64,000 bases of DNA, taken from NCBI GenBank assembly GCA_949775045.1, contig OX459103.1, forward strand, positions 18,132,817 to 18,196,816, given 5' to 3'. A program made the translations under genes and the position numbers. This DNA comes from Metridium senile (Eukaryota; Cnidaria; Anthozoa; Actiniaria; Metridiidae). The notes under the pieces were generated by a model. The model saw nothing but the letters and a program-made list of their open reading frames with translations. It ran no database searches and had not been told where the DNA came from. Each line of letters starts with the position of its first letter. Positions within the stretch are counted from its first letter, which is position 1. Below, piece after piece: positions 55,264 through 64,000 of the stretch.

Positions 55264-55581
55264 AGTTCACGTGACCCCGCCTACCTTAAACATTGAAATT
55301 TTAGCTCTTGATTCAAAATACGTCAATTAAAAAAAAAACATAACAAAAAATGGGATATTTTCTAAATATTTGTATGGGAAAATAGAACTGGATAGCAAAC
55401 CTTGCTCTCCAATTCTTTTCCCCCTTACAAATCCTTTGAAAACATTCCGTTTTATGTTCCTTGCTATTTTTCATGTATTTAGAATCAAGAGCTAAACTTT
55501 TGACTATTTTGACTATCTTTCCATTTCTGGACATCATTTTGGCACAGCTGGTGATGTTAAGGTAGGTGGGGTCACGTGACC
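55264..55581. mobile_element. Foldback element with CACGTG in both arms, upstream of SZRD1
   Basis: The left arm TTCACGTGACCCCGCCTACC and right arm GGTAGGTGGGGTCACGTGAC are inverted; inside, AGCTCTTGATTC pairs with GAATCAAGAGCT. The right end holds the 12-bp palindrome GGTCACGTGACC (55570-55581), about 420 bp upstream of the SZRD1 start codon. Confidence 0.7.
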
Positions 55582-55584
55582 TAT

Positions 55585-56001
55585 AGCTGCAAAGGGCCTA
55601 TTATGAAAGGCAACCTGGAAAACAATGGTAATAACAATAACAGTGTAACCATGCAATGTTAACGAGGCATAAACTCTGCGAGCAGAGTTGTGTGGCAAAA
55701 TATTACCACACATCAAATAAAAATAAAGAGAACCCGCAATGTCTCATGGGAATATTTAGTTGAATACCGTCGAATATACAACGGCAAATTGTTCAAGCTT
55801 TTTGACTGGATGTATTTTATATTGTGTGGGATAAAATATATTATAGTAAAATGTAAAATAAAATAGAATAGAAGGAAAAGAAAAAAAATGAAATGAGTTG
55901 AAAAAAAAATCAAATCAAATCGGAGTTTGATCCCACGATATCGTCGGTCAGCAGTAATCCCCATCCGCGCATGTTCGTTGTCGACCGGAACCAAAATCAA
56001 A
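55585..56001 (+). promoter_or_regulatory. 5' flank and 5' UTR of SZRD1
   Basis: Contains GTCAGCAGTAATCCCCATCC and CCGCGCATGTTCG shortly before the start codon and a purine-rich AT tract at 55855-55920. No TATA box could be assigned to a start site. The context before the ATG is AATCAAA. Confidence 0.4.
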
Positions 56002-56064
56002 ATGGCCGACGAAGAGGAGGACGATGAAGTTTGTGATAGTTGGGAAGACATGGCCGATTCAGGG
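56002..56064 (+). CDS. SZRD1: SZRD1 exon 1
   Basis: The start codon is the first ATG of the MADEEEDD frame, placed by homology to the acidic N-terminus with its SWE motif. Ends in phase 0 at GGG before GTAAGA. Confidence 0.88.
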
Positions 56065-59000
56065 GTAAGATCACAACCAGAACGAACACCTTTAATTTAC
56101 AAACACACATCCAACATACATTGAGATTTGTGATCTCACAAATAGGAATATTTCGTACCCGATTTGCTATATAACGATCACATAAAATGGCAAACTTATG
56201 ATATCGAAAAAATCTAAAATCTGAAGGATGTTTATTGTCAAGAACTTTAGCCTAAAGTTGAAAAATTTAAAAACCAAAACGATGTATTCAGCTTCGACAT
56301 TTTTACTGCCTAAGAAACAATCTGATTGTCTTATAGTTTTTAAATCAAATTTATATAATTAAGCAATCGAATTTGAATTTATGATCGTCAAATATAAAAA
56401 AGGCATAGCGACCAAAAGCGATCAAGCTCTAAAATCAAGAAATTGTTCAACCCTAATTTTTCGTGTATGTAGGTAATTCAATTAACGTTGTCGTTGGAAA
56501 AGCAGACACAAATATATTCTGGTAATGTTGTATTTGTGATCTTTTTTATTCGTAAAAAATGTTGTTCTGTTTTCTTCTGTTCTGTTCTGCTCTGTTTTCT
56601 TCTGTTCTCTTTTCTTCTCTTCAAACAGCAATCAAAAAACATAAGGTGCTTGACCAATTTAATTAGTTTTGAATGACTTGGGGGTAAATACAAACATTAT
56701 CAAACAATCTTTGTTCTCAACATATTACATTGTTGATACTGCAATATATTGTTTTGTTATAGCAGAATAATCAGAGTCTCAGCAAGACTAATTAGGCTCA
56801 GTGTATTTCACTTATGTCTCACCTTGAGAATTGTGGATATCACAAATTATTATATCCGCATATATAATTGCCCACATTGTAAATGCCAGTTTACATAATT
56901 AGCAAATTTGTCGCGTCACAAGAGTTGCGATTTCAATGGTGATTTTATAGCAGATTTGTCAACCCTACTTTGAACATGCTTGAAATTTAGTGCAATTTGC
57001 TGCTACTTTCTGTTTCTTAAATTCGAGCGTATTCGAAATTACTGTGACAAAGCTGCGATAAAATCGCCATTGAAATCGCAGCTCTTGTCGCGCGACAAAA
57101 TTGCTAGTGTAAACAGACCTTAAGAGAATACAACAACTCAAGATAAAAACAATTACTTTTCAATGATGAAAAATACTGTAAAGTAGGACGTCCTACACCG
57201 TCATAGTTAGAACAGGTGGTTGAAAATGAATCAATTTTTACTAAGGACCAGCTATTGAAAGCTGCTGGTCTTGGTTTTCATCCAGTAATTGTTTTTAGTT
57301 TGATAACAATGTGATCTGTGATAATTGTAACTGTTTTTTTTTTACTTCAGGAACTGGAGAGAAGGATGGAAGAAAGAAATAAGCTTCAACTTCAGAAAGA
57401 AAACAAAAACATGTAAGAATTACCTATTTCATTACTATGCGCCGTCAGACAAAAAAGTCGTGAAGGGAAGATAGTGATACTCTTCTGTCAATCAAACACA
57501 ATTTGTCTAGACAACTAATTACGTGAACTGTAAACAACGGTCGATGTAAACATTAAACAGGTAGAAATGTTATTTTAAAGAGAAAATTGAGCCAAAAATA
57601 CAATTGTCTTATGAAAGACATGAAACTTATTTAGTTTGAACAGTCTGAGACCTAAAATATATCTTTAGGTCCGAAAAAAAAAAGATTTTTCATTGAACTG
57701 TCATCGACGACTTGTTTATAAATTAATGTCTAGACAAATTGTGTTTGATTGACGGAAGAGAATCGCCAACTCCCTTCACAAACTCTTTGGGCGCATAGTA
57801 ATGAAATCGGTGGAAATAAAATAGCATTCTGTACTGTAGATTGCAATTTGAACATTCCCTTCTTTTATAAGTAAATTAAATGAGATAAGGTTTGACAGAG
57901 AGAAGTTCGATTTCTAGAGCACCAGATCATAATGTGAAAATTTGAGGGTTTTTTTATCATAGTTAGTAGAGGGAAATGGTTAGGAAGCCCCTTGTTGTAT
58001 GTTTTTGTACACTTTTTTTTCAATCGTGGTCGTGCATAATCTTTTGTTTCAGAATTGTTTAAACCATATTGGATACATCTGAGTGAACAGACCAGAAATT
58101 ATTATTTTGGCTGTTGCTTCAAAATACTCAAAGATTTAGAACAACATCTTTAGAACAATATTCCTTACAATAATCTCATATAAAAAGTTTATGTTGACTC
58201 ATTTTGCAATTTTAATTAGCCACAAGTAAAAAGTTATGCACGACCAAGACCAGTTCAACTTTGAAATGCAATCAAAGAAGTAAAAAATAAGGTTTCCTAA
58301 CCAGTCCCCTCTATAAACTATGGTTTGACGTGCTGTTCTCTCTACCATGCCACAAGGGTGTCAAGAAAGCCAAAACAATGGGGTCCATGTCCAGTGAAGG
58401 GCAGCATATGATATTCTTCTCATGTATCTGTATTATTCTTGTTTTAGCAATAATGAGATTCCAGTGAAAGCTCCTGTTGTCATCCAAGAAGATACAAACA
58501 GAACACAGTATAAACCACAGGTAAAAACAATGCATTCTAGGGGGAATTCAGGGGGTTGGATTTGATGACTTGTCACTCACCTTTGCATCCTCAGGAGTGG
58601 GTAATCTTCTGTCACTCGTTTCTCGCTCCCAGAAAAAATACCACTGAGAGCATAGTCTGTTGGAGTTTTTTCTAGAAGTCAAAATTCAAAATTATTTAAC
58701 AACTTTCTTTGAGTGGTTATCTTGATTTTCATTGCTCGACCTCAGTGGGTCGACCAATCAGAAAAGAGCTGAATTTGACTTCCAACAGACTACGTTCCCA
58801 GGGGTATTTTTTTCTTGGAGGGAGAAACGAGTGACAGAAGATTACGTAGCCCTTGGTTCCCGAGGATGTCCCCTTTGGAGTTGAAAAATAATAAGAATAA
58901 GGCTCAATCAGATAATGAATAAAAATAGGCAGTCTAAGACTGCATGAGGCTACTGTTTAAACAGAATATAACTGAAAAATCAATGTGCAAAAATAATGAC

Positions 59001-60532
59001 ATAATGTTCTGAAGAAGCTTCTCGGGAAGCCAGGGGTATTCTTCTGTCGCTCGTTTCTTGCTTCCACAACATATACCACTGGGAACGTAGTCTGTTGGAG
59101 CTTGTTCCGGAAGTCAAAATTCAGCTCTTTCCTGATTGGTGAAATATCAATGAAAATCAAGATAACCATTCAAAGAAAGTCGTTCATAAGTTCATAATAA
59201 TGACTTCCGGAACAAGCTCCAACAGACTACGTTCCCAGGGGTATATGTTGTGGAAGCGAGAAACGAGCGACAGAAGAATACCCCTGGGTTCCCGAGGATG
59301 CTGAAGAAGAGATATTAATGAATTGGTAGGAAGTCTTAGAGAATAATATGTATTTGTGCAGTCGCGTCAAAATTTGCAGAACAATATAATAAAACTGCCA
59401 GTTGCCGAAGCTTATTTATTGTAGAGCAAAGCAATATTGTACAATATTTATGTGCGTCTTTTCATTAAGTTTACATGTAGCGAATGTTGTTTCGGCGGCT
59501 AATCGCACCTGAATTTACTATACGAAAACATTTGTCAAAAGTTCATTTAAAAGCTCATTTAGTATTTTGAAGAGTGACAAACATACAGCAAAATGTGAGA
59601 TTCTTGACCTTATATTATATATGTTGATCTGACCTTTAAAATGCCAATCACTCGTTGTGTAATGATGCCGGGCTAATGTTTTTGTTGTCAAAACAAATCA
59701 TCCCTTTTCACGGTATTAAACGTCTTATTAAACCTAAAAAACTTCATGAATAGTACAAATACACATTAAATGTTAACTTTCTTTAGACATATGAAGTAGC
59801 AGCCAAAATAAAAATGCTTTGATTGTTCAAAGCTGGCCACTTTTTAGTTGTCCACCATTTTGAATTTTGGATTAACCAATCAGAACCGTGTTTTGGTCTT
59901 TGTTACAGTCACCCTTATATTCAGGACAGCAATAAGGCTTATGCCTCCATATATGGAGGACAGTAGCCTCAAAAATTAACACACTCTAAATTGTTTCCCC
60001 TGAGTTTCTGTGTAAAAGTAGGGACTGTTTTGCTGTAAGCTTGACCTAGTTTGAAGTCCTATTGCAGCCTGCAGCAGGCATAACAACAAGCTTTACTATC
60101 GGTGTTCAGAAGCTTGCAGTCAATTCATTAAGATGAAACCTTGTTTAGAGTCATTAATACTGATTACAGATTGTCAAAATTCATAACACATAGATATGCA
60201 CATACTATTACTATTATAATCCAAGTAATTATTTAATTATAATGTTCAATTATATGAAGTTATTTTAATTAATTAATTAATTAATTAATTAATTAATTTA
60301 TTTTAATTATTAATTTATTTGTTTGTTTATTTATTTATTTATTCATGTATTTATTTATTTATTTATTTATTTTATTATTATTTTATTTATTTATTTATTT
60401 ATTTATTTATTATTTTATCTGTTTATTTATTATTTTATTTGTTTGTTTATTTATTTATTTATTTATTTATTTTATTATTATTTTATTTATTTATTTATTA
60501 TTTTATCTGTTTATTTATTTATTTATTATTTT

Positions 60533-60588
<56 letters not shown>

Positions 60589-63128
60589 TCTATGTCAGGG
60601 TTCCCACGGTCAGGGAAAAGTCATTGAATTTATATTTTTTTTAAAGATCAGGGAATTGTCAGGGAATTTTGATTTGGGTCAGGGAAATTTGCAATTTATT
60701 AAAAAGTGAGGCAAAACAAAAGTCAGGGAATTTTTTTCATCATTCTCAAATTCATTTTGGTTCAATAGTAATGTAAATTCATTCCTAAATGAAACTTCCC
60801 AAAGGTTCCCGATTTTTCATTAAAAGGACTAAATACATGTAGAAGTGTGCCACTTGGTCATTGAAAAATTGGTTTTGGTCAGGGAAAAGTTTGCAGGGAA
60901 AAGTTAGGGAAATTTTACTTTTTCATATTAGTGGGAACCCTGTATGTATGCATGTATGTAGTGCTGACCCAGCCTGTAATTCAGCGACTGCTGCAAGAGG
61001 CCTGAATTAATATGTACATCTATCTATCTATTATCCAATAGCTCAGAATATTGAAAAGACCAGATTCTGGTAAAGACGGTGCAGGGAATGCTGGCCAGGA
61101 CAAGAACACTCCTGTCAGGAAATCACTGGCTGAGAGACAAGCAGAGTATGCAGAGGCAAGGTGAGAGATCAGTATGATAACTAAAAATGTATGATAACTA
61201 TTAATAGTGATTAAACTAAGTCTTGTGTCAACATTTTTGAGGGAACACTAATTTAAATGTAAAATCATTGTCATCATCTTGTTGAACTTGAAAATGTTAC
61301 AAAAAATGTAATATTAATAACAATTGGTTAAACTAGTGTGGACGGCATATCAGTGTTTATATTTTATTATTTAGGGACAATTATTTAATTGTTGTTAAAG
61401 ATATGGAAACTAGTTAATGGTTAAACTAGTATGCATGGTGCCAGTGTTTTTAGATAAGAATCACATGGTGTAAAAAGATTGAGAAGAAACATACATTGAC
61501 TATTACAGCGTGACACACCTTACTGTGGCTACCTAATTAACGTTTTGTACAAGCTTACTAGTCAGAAAGCGAGAATTTGACCTTAATATAAAAGACACGC
61601 CGAGTGTCAAACAGTGTCTGAGCAACCTCCCAGGATGTTTAAATTTGGAAAGGTGTAGCAAATAATTTAAAAAGAGAAACTTTTGAACGCTAAGCTAACT
61701 TGTACAAAACTTTAATTGGGTGGCCACAGTAATGGGGCGATATGCTGTAATCAGAAATAAGTGATAGCATAATCATTATTCCTAATCATGATAATTTGAT
61801 ATTTGCAGAGCAAGAATTATGGGATCTGCTTGTGATGAAAGTGAAATGAGGTATCAATACATAACTGGGTCACATTTAAAGACCCATGGCCACTTACCAG
61901 CATGCTTTGCGTTGTTTAGTTTGATCTGAGTGTTCAGATCAGAATAATTCATTTGCAGTCAGTCTTATTACGAGAAAACAAATACAACAAAACGCTAAAC
62001 GATTTAGTAAGAGCGTAAATACCCACTCACATCGTAAAAGATATCAAAATGATTTGATTTGAGTGTTATAATTCATTCGCAGTCATTCGTAATACGAGAA
62101 AACAAATAAAACAAAACACTAAACGATTTAGTAAGAGCGTAAATACCCACTCACATTGTAAAATATATCAAAATGATTTGATTTGAGTGATAGAATTCAT
62201 TCACAGTCAGTCGTATTACGAGAAAACAAATACAACAAAACGCTAAACGATTTAGTAAGAGCGTAAATACCCACTCACATTGTAAAATATATCAAAATGA
62301 TTTGATTTGAGTGTTATAATTCATTCGCAGTCAGTCGTATTACAAGAAAACAAATAAAACAAAACGCTAAACGATTTAGTAAAAGCGTAAATACCCACTC
62401 ACATCGTAAAAGATATCAAAATGATTTGATTTGAGTGTTATAATTCATTCGCAGTCAGTCGTATTACAAGAAAACAAATAAAACAAAATGCTACACGATT
62501 TAGTGAGAGCGTAAATACCTGTTCGCATCCTAAGATAAGATATATCACAATGTCTGAATGTGCAATTTTCATGGTCCACAAAATTCAGTGACAACGGGTC
62601 TTTAACTCTGTTTTTATAATTATAAAAATAGCTAGTTGGGGTACCCGTGAAAAATTCACTACTTTTCCCGCTTGGGCTGTTCTTTGTAATGATTGGGTTC
62701 CCTGTGTCAATGATAATTTAAGATGGAGGTGAGATCGCTGTGAGACGACTTTGATTTCTAGTTAATAATAATAATAATAATAATAATTTATTAGTTATAT
62801 TGAGCATTTCTATATAATATTCAAATGCGCAAGCATTTAATTTCTCGTTCCAATTTACCCCCTATTTCACCCACAATTACCTATTCTTAGCATTTATGGA
62901 ATTCATTTGGTGGCACAGTGGGCGGGTTTATTGGAATAAGATGCAGACATTTTTCGCTTAGCGTATTTATATTATTATGATGATCTACATCTAGATCTAC
63001 AAGGTAGATTAATATTATTGTGTAACATTACATTGCAGTACAGCTGAAGAAGAGCAGAGTGCAGCCAAAGCACCTAACCTACCCAAGGCAAATGAAGAGA
63101 AAGCAGACAATGTGATCCGCCAACCTAT
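56002..63128 (+). CDS. SZRD1: SUZ domain-containing protein 1, six of seven likely exons
   Basis: Small conserved protein of the SUZ RNA-binding family. Exons 56002-56064, 57351-57412, 58448-58520, 61042-61160, 61809-61850 and 63039-63128, all GT/AG with matching phases (449 nt so far, ending at AT before GTAAGTA). It starts MADEEEDDEVCDSWEDMADS, then an acidic to basic coiled stretch (ELERRMEERNKL), PVVIQ, the SUZ core LRILKRP followed by SLAERQAEYAEARARIMGSA, and NVIRQP at the end of the visible part. Order and motifs match vertebrate SZRD1, about 150 aa. The final exon (in homologues a short Gly/Pro-rich SUZ-C tail) was not found before 64000 and is expected to the right. Introns are rich in foldback transposons. 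Confidence 0.92.
56395..56510 (+). repeat. Single copy of the 115-bp family in SZRD1 intron 1
   Basis: AAAATCAAGAAATTGTTCAA and AATTCAATTAACGTTGTCGT match the arrays at 38380-38800 and 48255-48785. Confidence 0.75.
56875..57122. mobile_element. Foldback MITE in SZRD1 intron 1 (TTGTCGCG arms)
   Basis: Left arm TTTGTCGCGTCACAAGAGTT with TTTCAATGGTGATTTTAT; right arm ATAAAATCGCCATTGAAAT with TCTTGTCGCGCGACAAAATT; right end CAGACCTTAA. A TTAA at the end may indicate a piggyBac-like target, but the left boundary is unclear. Confidence 0.6.
57351..57412 (+). CDS. SZRD1: SZRD1 exon 2
   Basis: Follows a strong poly-T acceptor (ttttacttcag). Encodes ELERRMEERNKLQLQKENKN, a charged helical segment, and ends in phase 2. 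Confidence 0.88.
57424..57808. mobile_element. Foldback MITE in SZRD1 intron 2
   Basis: Arms of roughly 95 bp: ATTTCATTACTATGCGCCGT and TGTCAATCAAACACAATTTG at left; their complements AAATTGTGTTTGATTGACGG and GCGCATAGTAATGAAAT at right. It starts only about 12 bp after exon 2. Confidence 0.75.
57955..58322. mobile_element. Foldback element in SZRD1 intron 2
   Basis: Left end TATCATAGTTAGTAGAGGGA with GGTTAGGAAGCCCC and GGTCGTGCATAA; right end CTAACCAGTCCCCTCTATAAACTATGG-type complement with TTATGCACGACCAAGACC. Imperfect arms, so older than the neighbouring MITE. Confidence 0.6.
58448..58520 (+). CDS. SZRD1: SZRD1 exon 3
   Basis: Encodes NNEIPVKAPVVIQEDTNR and ends CAG before GTAAAAAC, phase 0. 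The APVVIQ motif corresponds to VPIVIQ of vertebrate SZRD1. Confidence 0.88.
58586..58868. mobile_element. Foldback MITE with 9-bp duplication, copy 2
   Basis: A 283-bp element with the same ends as 239-509. Flanks TCACCTTTG (58577-58585) and TCCCCTTTG (58869-58877) match 8 of 9. Lies in SZRD1 intron 3. Confidence 0.78.
59018..59300. mobile_element. Foldback MITE with 9-bp duplication, copy 3
   Basis: A 283-bp element flanked by the exact 9-bp repeat CTGAAGAAG at 59009-59017 and 59301-59309. The left end has CTTCTCGGGAAGCCAGGGGT instead of CATCCTCGGGAACCC. Only 149 bp from copy 2. Confidence 0.82.
59310..60240. other. SZRD1 intron 3, AT-rich
   Basis: No repeat with clear borders. It contains TATGCCTCCATATATGGAGG, a near-perfect palindrome at about 59940. 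Nothing else noted. Confidence 0.4.
60255..60595. repeat. (AATT)n and (TTTA)n microsatellites
   Basis: A TTAATTAATTAA run at 60265-60300, then about 290 bp of TTTA tetramers. The Leu/Phe/Ile/Tyr frames are artefacts. Confidence 0.97.
60596..60942. mobile_element. hAT-like MITE (CAGGGTTCCCAC ends)
   Basis: Starts CAGGGTTCCCACGGTCAGGG, ends TAGTGGGAACCCTG, and has several internal GTCAGGGAA repeats. TATGT occurs on both sides but flanks are low complexity. CAGGG ends are typical of hAT elements; assignment inferred. Confidence 0.65.
61042..61160 (+). CDS. SZRD1: SZRD1 exon 4: SUZ core
   Basis: Encodes LRILKRP, a linker, and SLAERQAEYAEAR, the SUZ signature. The acceptor is AG at 61040-61041; the alternative AG five bases later would break the frame. 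Phase 2 out. Confidence 0.9.
61320..61475. repeat. Degraded 69/70-bp family units in SZRD1 intron 4
   Basis: GGTTAAACTAGTGTGGACGG with CAGTGTTT, and GGTTAAACTAGTATGCATGG with CCAGTGTTTT: two diverged copies of the core seen at 15170-15670. Confidence 0.75.
61500..61755. mobile_element. Foldback element in SZRD1 intron 4
   Basis: Left arm ATTACAGCGTGACACACCTT with ACTGTGGCTACCTAATTAAC; right arm TTAATTGGGTGGCCACAGTA with GCGATATGCTGTAAT. Both hold the TTTTGTACAAG / CTTGTACAAAA pair. About 250 bp; it ends roughly 55 bp before exon 5. Confidence 0.7.
61809..61850 (+). CDS. SZRD1: SZRD1 exon 5
   Basis: A 42-nt micro-exon encoding ARIMGSACDESEM, completing the SUZ domain (RI.GSA). Both borders are supported by phase and homology. 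Confidence 0.88.
61930..62545 (+). repeat. About 124-bp tandem array, five copies, SZRD1 intron 5
   Basis: Unit contains AAAATGATTTGATTTGAGTG, ATTCATTCGCAGTCAGTCGT and AAACGATTTAGTAAGAGCGT. Spacing is about 123-126 bp. The first and last units are diverged. Confidence 0.95.
62765..62890. repeat. (AAT)n plus short tail
   Basis: AATAATAATAATAATAATAA then TTTATTAGTTATATTGAGCA and AATGCGCAAGCATTTAAT, the same arrangement as 45795-45860. Confidence 0.5.
63039..63128 (+). CDS. SZRD1: SZRD1 exon 6
   Basis: Encodes TAEEEQSAAKAPNLPKANEE and KADNVIRQP. Ends in phase 2 before GTAAGTAC. The last exon must begin with one base followed by the C-terminal tail. Confidence 0.88.
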
Positions 63129-63254
63129 GTAAGTACATGTGCATGCATGTAATAAATGTAAATTTCATGCATCCATGTATTTACTCATCCAGTTATTCAT
63201 TCATTAAATATAAAATATTTTTCAATTGGACTTTTCCATATTGAGCAAGTGACT

Positions 63255-63640
63255 GGATACGAGTGTGAAAAACTAATTTAATTATGGTTACAGAAGAAAT
63301 AACCCCGTCTCATGGGAGAGTAACCAAATAAAAGCTTGTTGGCCAAGTTTCAGCATGTTTGGCTAGAAAGAAAGAAAAAATATGAGCATCCAAACTCTGC
63401 CAAAATTACAGAGAAATGTATGGTGTCCTTCCAAAACGTCCCTCCAAACCATACATTCTTTGTATTTTCGAAAAAAAAAAACACAATTTCGTTGCAATTT
63501 GCACAAACTTGTTCTAACTTTCAATTCTTACTAATTTGTATTTGTTCTTTCGTGTGAAGGAGTTTATTTTTTAATTTAATTAATTTTGAGAAACTTGGTT
63601 CCAGTCCCTTGCTCAATATGAAAAAGACTAATTGCATGCC
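63255..63640. mobile_element. Copy of the 3055-3435 foldback family, SZRD1 intron 6
   Basis: Contains CCAAACCATACATTCTTTGT, GTTCCAGTCCCTTGCTCA and internal inverted segments like those at 3200-3430. Boundaries are approximate. Confidence 0.5.
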
Positions 63641-63644
63641 TTAC

Positions 63645-63937
63645 TGTTTGTTTCGTTTTGTTTATTTTTTTGCCCGTTCTTTAGTTTGTTTATGTGTCTG
63701 TCTGTTCGTTTATTAGTGTGTTTGGTTGTCTGTTTGATGCTTGCTCTTTTTTTATTTGTGTTTTTATTGTGTGTTTGCTTTTTGTCGGTATGTTTATTTG
63801 GGTGTTTATGTGCTGTTTGTGTGTTTATTTGTTCATTAGATTTTGCGCTTTAATTTATGTTTATTTGTTGTTTGTATGTTTGTTTGTTTGTTTGTTTGTT
63901 CATATGTTTCTCTGTTCGTTTGTTTGTTTGTTTATGT
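63645..63937. repeat. Degenerate (GTTT)n tract
   Basis: GTTTGTTT-like sequence with many TGTCTGTT/TATTTG variants; Cys/Leu/Phe/Val frames are artefacts. Confidence 0.9.
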
Positions 63938-64000
63938 CAGGGTTCGTGCTACTCCTTAAACTCCTTGAAAACTCCTTAGATTTGATTTACGTTTTTAAGG
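63938..64000. mobile_element. CAGGGTTCGTGC-type element, cut by right edge
   Basis: Begins CAGGGTTCGTGCTACTCCTT with two further ACTCCTT repeats, right after a GTTTATGT flank like the element at 60596. Only the first 63 bp are inside the window. Probably hAT-like by its CAGGG end. Confidence 0.5.

Noticed and set aside
63129..64000. Search for the last SZRD1 exon
   Set aside because: No segment with an acceptor, one leading base and a Gly/Pro-rich C-terminal tail was seen before the right edge.

Overview
The window is animal nuclear DNA: AT-rich, long, intron-rich, and packed with simple repeats, minisatellites and short inverted-repeat transposons. Three protein-coding genes can be assembled exon by exon with matching splice phases. 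Gene content (a MASP-type protease, a Wnt4-like ligand, SZRD1) and the repeat style suggest an invertebrate metazoan, most likely a cnidarian. That placement is an inference; it could also be an invertebrate deuterostome. No bacterial, organellar or viral gene was seen, and no rRNA gene or standalone tRNA gene.

Layout. (1) 0.87-9.54 kb, minus strand: a complement-type serine protease, CUB1-EGF-CUB2-CCP1-CCP2-trypsin, in ten visible exons; only the signal-peptide exon is missing. Its introns hold a TGAC microsatellite, a GAAT tract, a 40-bp minisatellite, a tRNA-derived SINE and a GAT tract. (2) 9.6-21.3 kb: intergenic, almost entirely repeats (TIR elements, 66-, 51-, 69/70-, 54- and about 85-bp tandem arrays, a Harbinger-like and a hAT-like MITE). 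(3) 21.34-25.73 kb, minus strand: a complete Wnt gene in four coding exons (358 aa, 24 cysteines, Wnt4-like); its last intron is filled by an ATC-rich tandem array. (4) 25.8-55.9 kb: about 30 kb without a recognisable gene, upstream of the Wnt gene and of the divergent SZRD1 gene. It holds 111-bp arrays, a 66-bp satellite with higher-order structure, 130- and 151-bp arrays, very long (GTTT)n, (GGTT)n and (GGAAA)n tracts, TIR elements and one decayed coding fragment. (5) 56.0 kb to past the right edge, plus strand: SZRD1 (SUZ-domain protein), six exons visible and the last exon outside the window; its introns carry several foldback transposons.

The three genes do not form a pathway: extracellular complement-type proteolysis, Wnt signalling, and a cytoplasmic RNA-binding adaptor. 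From memory, MASP2, SZRD1 and WNT4 all lie on human 1p36, so this cluster may preserve an ancient linkage. The most unusual sequence-level signal is the repeat system: a 66-bp satellite whose monomer begins with the terminal inverted repeat of a local TA-flanked MITE, two other satellite families sharing one core, and transposons inserted inside satellites. I did not find a convincing new protein system.
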